A stretch of DNA of 64,000 bases from Sphingopyxis flava. Its GTDB lineage: Bacteria; Pseudomonadota; Alphaproteobacteria; Sphingomonadales; Sphingomonadaceae. The position numbers and the translations under genes are program-made. The stretch lies in assembly GCF_900168005.1 (NCBI RefSeq), contig NZ_FUYP01000009.1:1-64000 (forward strand). The letters are read 5' to 3'. Shown piece by piece: positions 63,733-64,000 of this stretch. The notes below the pieces were generated by a model. The model was not told where the DNA came from and did no database searches. It saw only the letters and a list, made by a program, of their open reading frames with translations. Position 1 is the stretch's first letter, and each line of letters begins with the position of its first letter.

Positions 63733-64000
63733 CCGAAGGCATGGCGCGCACCCCTTGACGGTCCTGCTCCTCGCACTTGCGTAGCTCCGGCCATGGGGAA
63801 CCTACGAGCTGGCACGCCGCGACCATAAGGCCGGCGGGTGCATCCGCGCCGCTCTTGCAGCCTGCGCGGGACAGGTCCGCGGCCAGTCATTGGGCGGCAA
63901 ATGACCCGCCAAATGTCCGGGCGAGCAGAGCACTCACTTTGCCGATGCCGCTGGCGCCAAGCAGGAGCCCCGCGCGGCATCCTTCTCGGCCGCTTCGCAT
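63733..64000. other. Window end without a confidently identified gene
   Basis: There is no recognisable full gene. On the minus strand a frame enters from beyond the window and stops at 63887. It reads GLLLGASGIGKVSALLART, a P-loop-like or Rossmann-like glycine pattern, and ends GGSFAAQ. It could be the C-terminus of a gene to the right, or chance. recO is absent. Confidence 0.3.

Overview
The window reads as chromosomal DNA of an alphaproteobacterium, most likely a member of the Sphingomonadales (Sphingopyxis/Sphingomonas-like). The clues are high GC, tightly packed genes with many ATGA/GTGA/TGATG start-stop overlaps, the dusB-ntrB-ntrC-ntrY-ntrX-hfq-hflX order, an Hfq made of two Sm cores in one chain, a fused ispDF gene, HdaA next to ppk1, and a propionyl-CoA/methylmalonyl-CoA operon beside a DUF2083-type regulator. 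The genus is an inference.

Layout. 1-2633 is the only clearly accessory part. It holds the right end of an IS21-like element (IstB tail plus terminal repeats), an orphan small helix-turn-helix protein of the kind found next to serine recombinases, and a catalase gene with a repeat-rich upstream region. All of this abuts the 3' end of a tRNA-Ser(UGA). 2894-12103 is a plus-strand housekeeping run: mltB-type transglycosylase, rlpA-like lipoprotein, D-Ala-D-Ala carboxypeptidase, tmk, holB, metG, tatD, a previously uncalled 47-aa coupled gene, an MBL hydrolase, a 59-aa membrane protein and mazG. 12105-21322 (minus) is the dusB-ntrBC-ntrYX-hfq-hflX cluster. 21420-23158 carries ispDF and cinA/pncC. 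23173-27356 (minus) carries a J-domain protein, ppk2, an alpha/beta hydrolase and aspS; rnd follows on plus. 28744-34328 (minus) is an anchored protein-hda-ppk1-ppx operon. purM and a purN fused to a YjbR domain follow on plus, then a dead cardiolipin-synthase fragment, ndk, a lipoprotein, holC and pepA. 40138-45836 (plus) is lptD-surA-pdxA-rsmA.

45861-55397 (minus) is one long operon, in transcription order pccB-mce-mcm-metY-unknown-bioB-lprI-like-pccA. It makes the enzymes that turn propionyl-CoA into succinyl-CoA, and it includes the biotin synthase that supplies PccA's cofactor. A divergent XRE/DUF2083 regulator sits across a strong dyad operator. The last part holds an SDR reductase, glutathione reductase and pgi (minus), then lepB-rnc-era (plus). 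The final 268 bases hold no confidently identified gene.

No phage, CRISPR array, toxin-antitoxin pair or biosynthetic cluster was seen. The most interesting signals are small: the tandem Hfq, the PurN-YjbR fusion, the 47-aa coupled gene, the pcc operator with a predicted leaderless regulator transcript, an NtrX without the GAFTGA loop, and the katA/tRNA junction with its repeat family.
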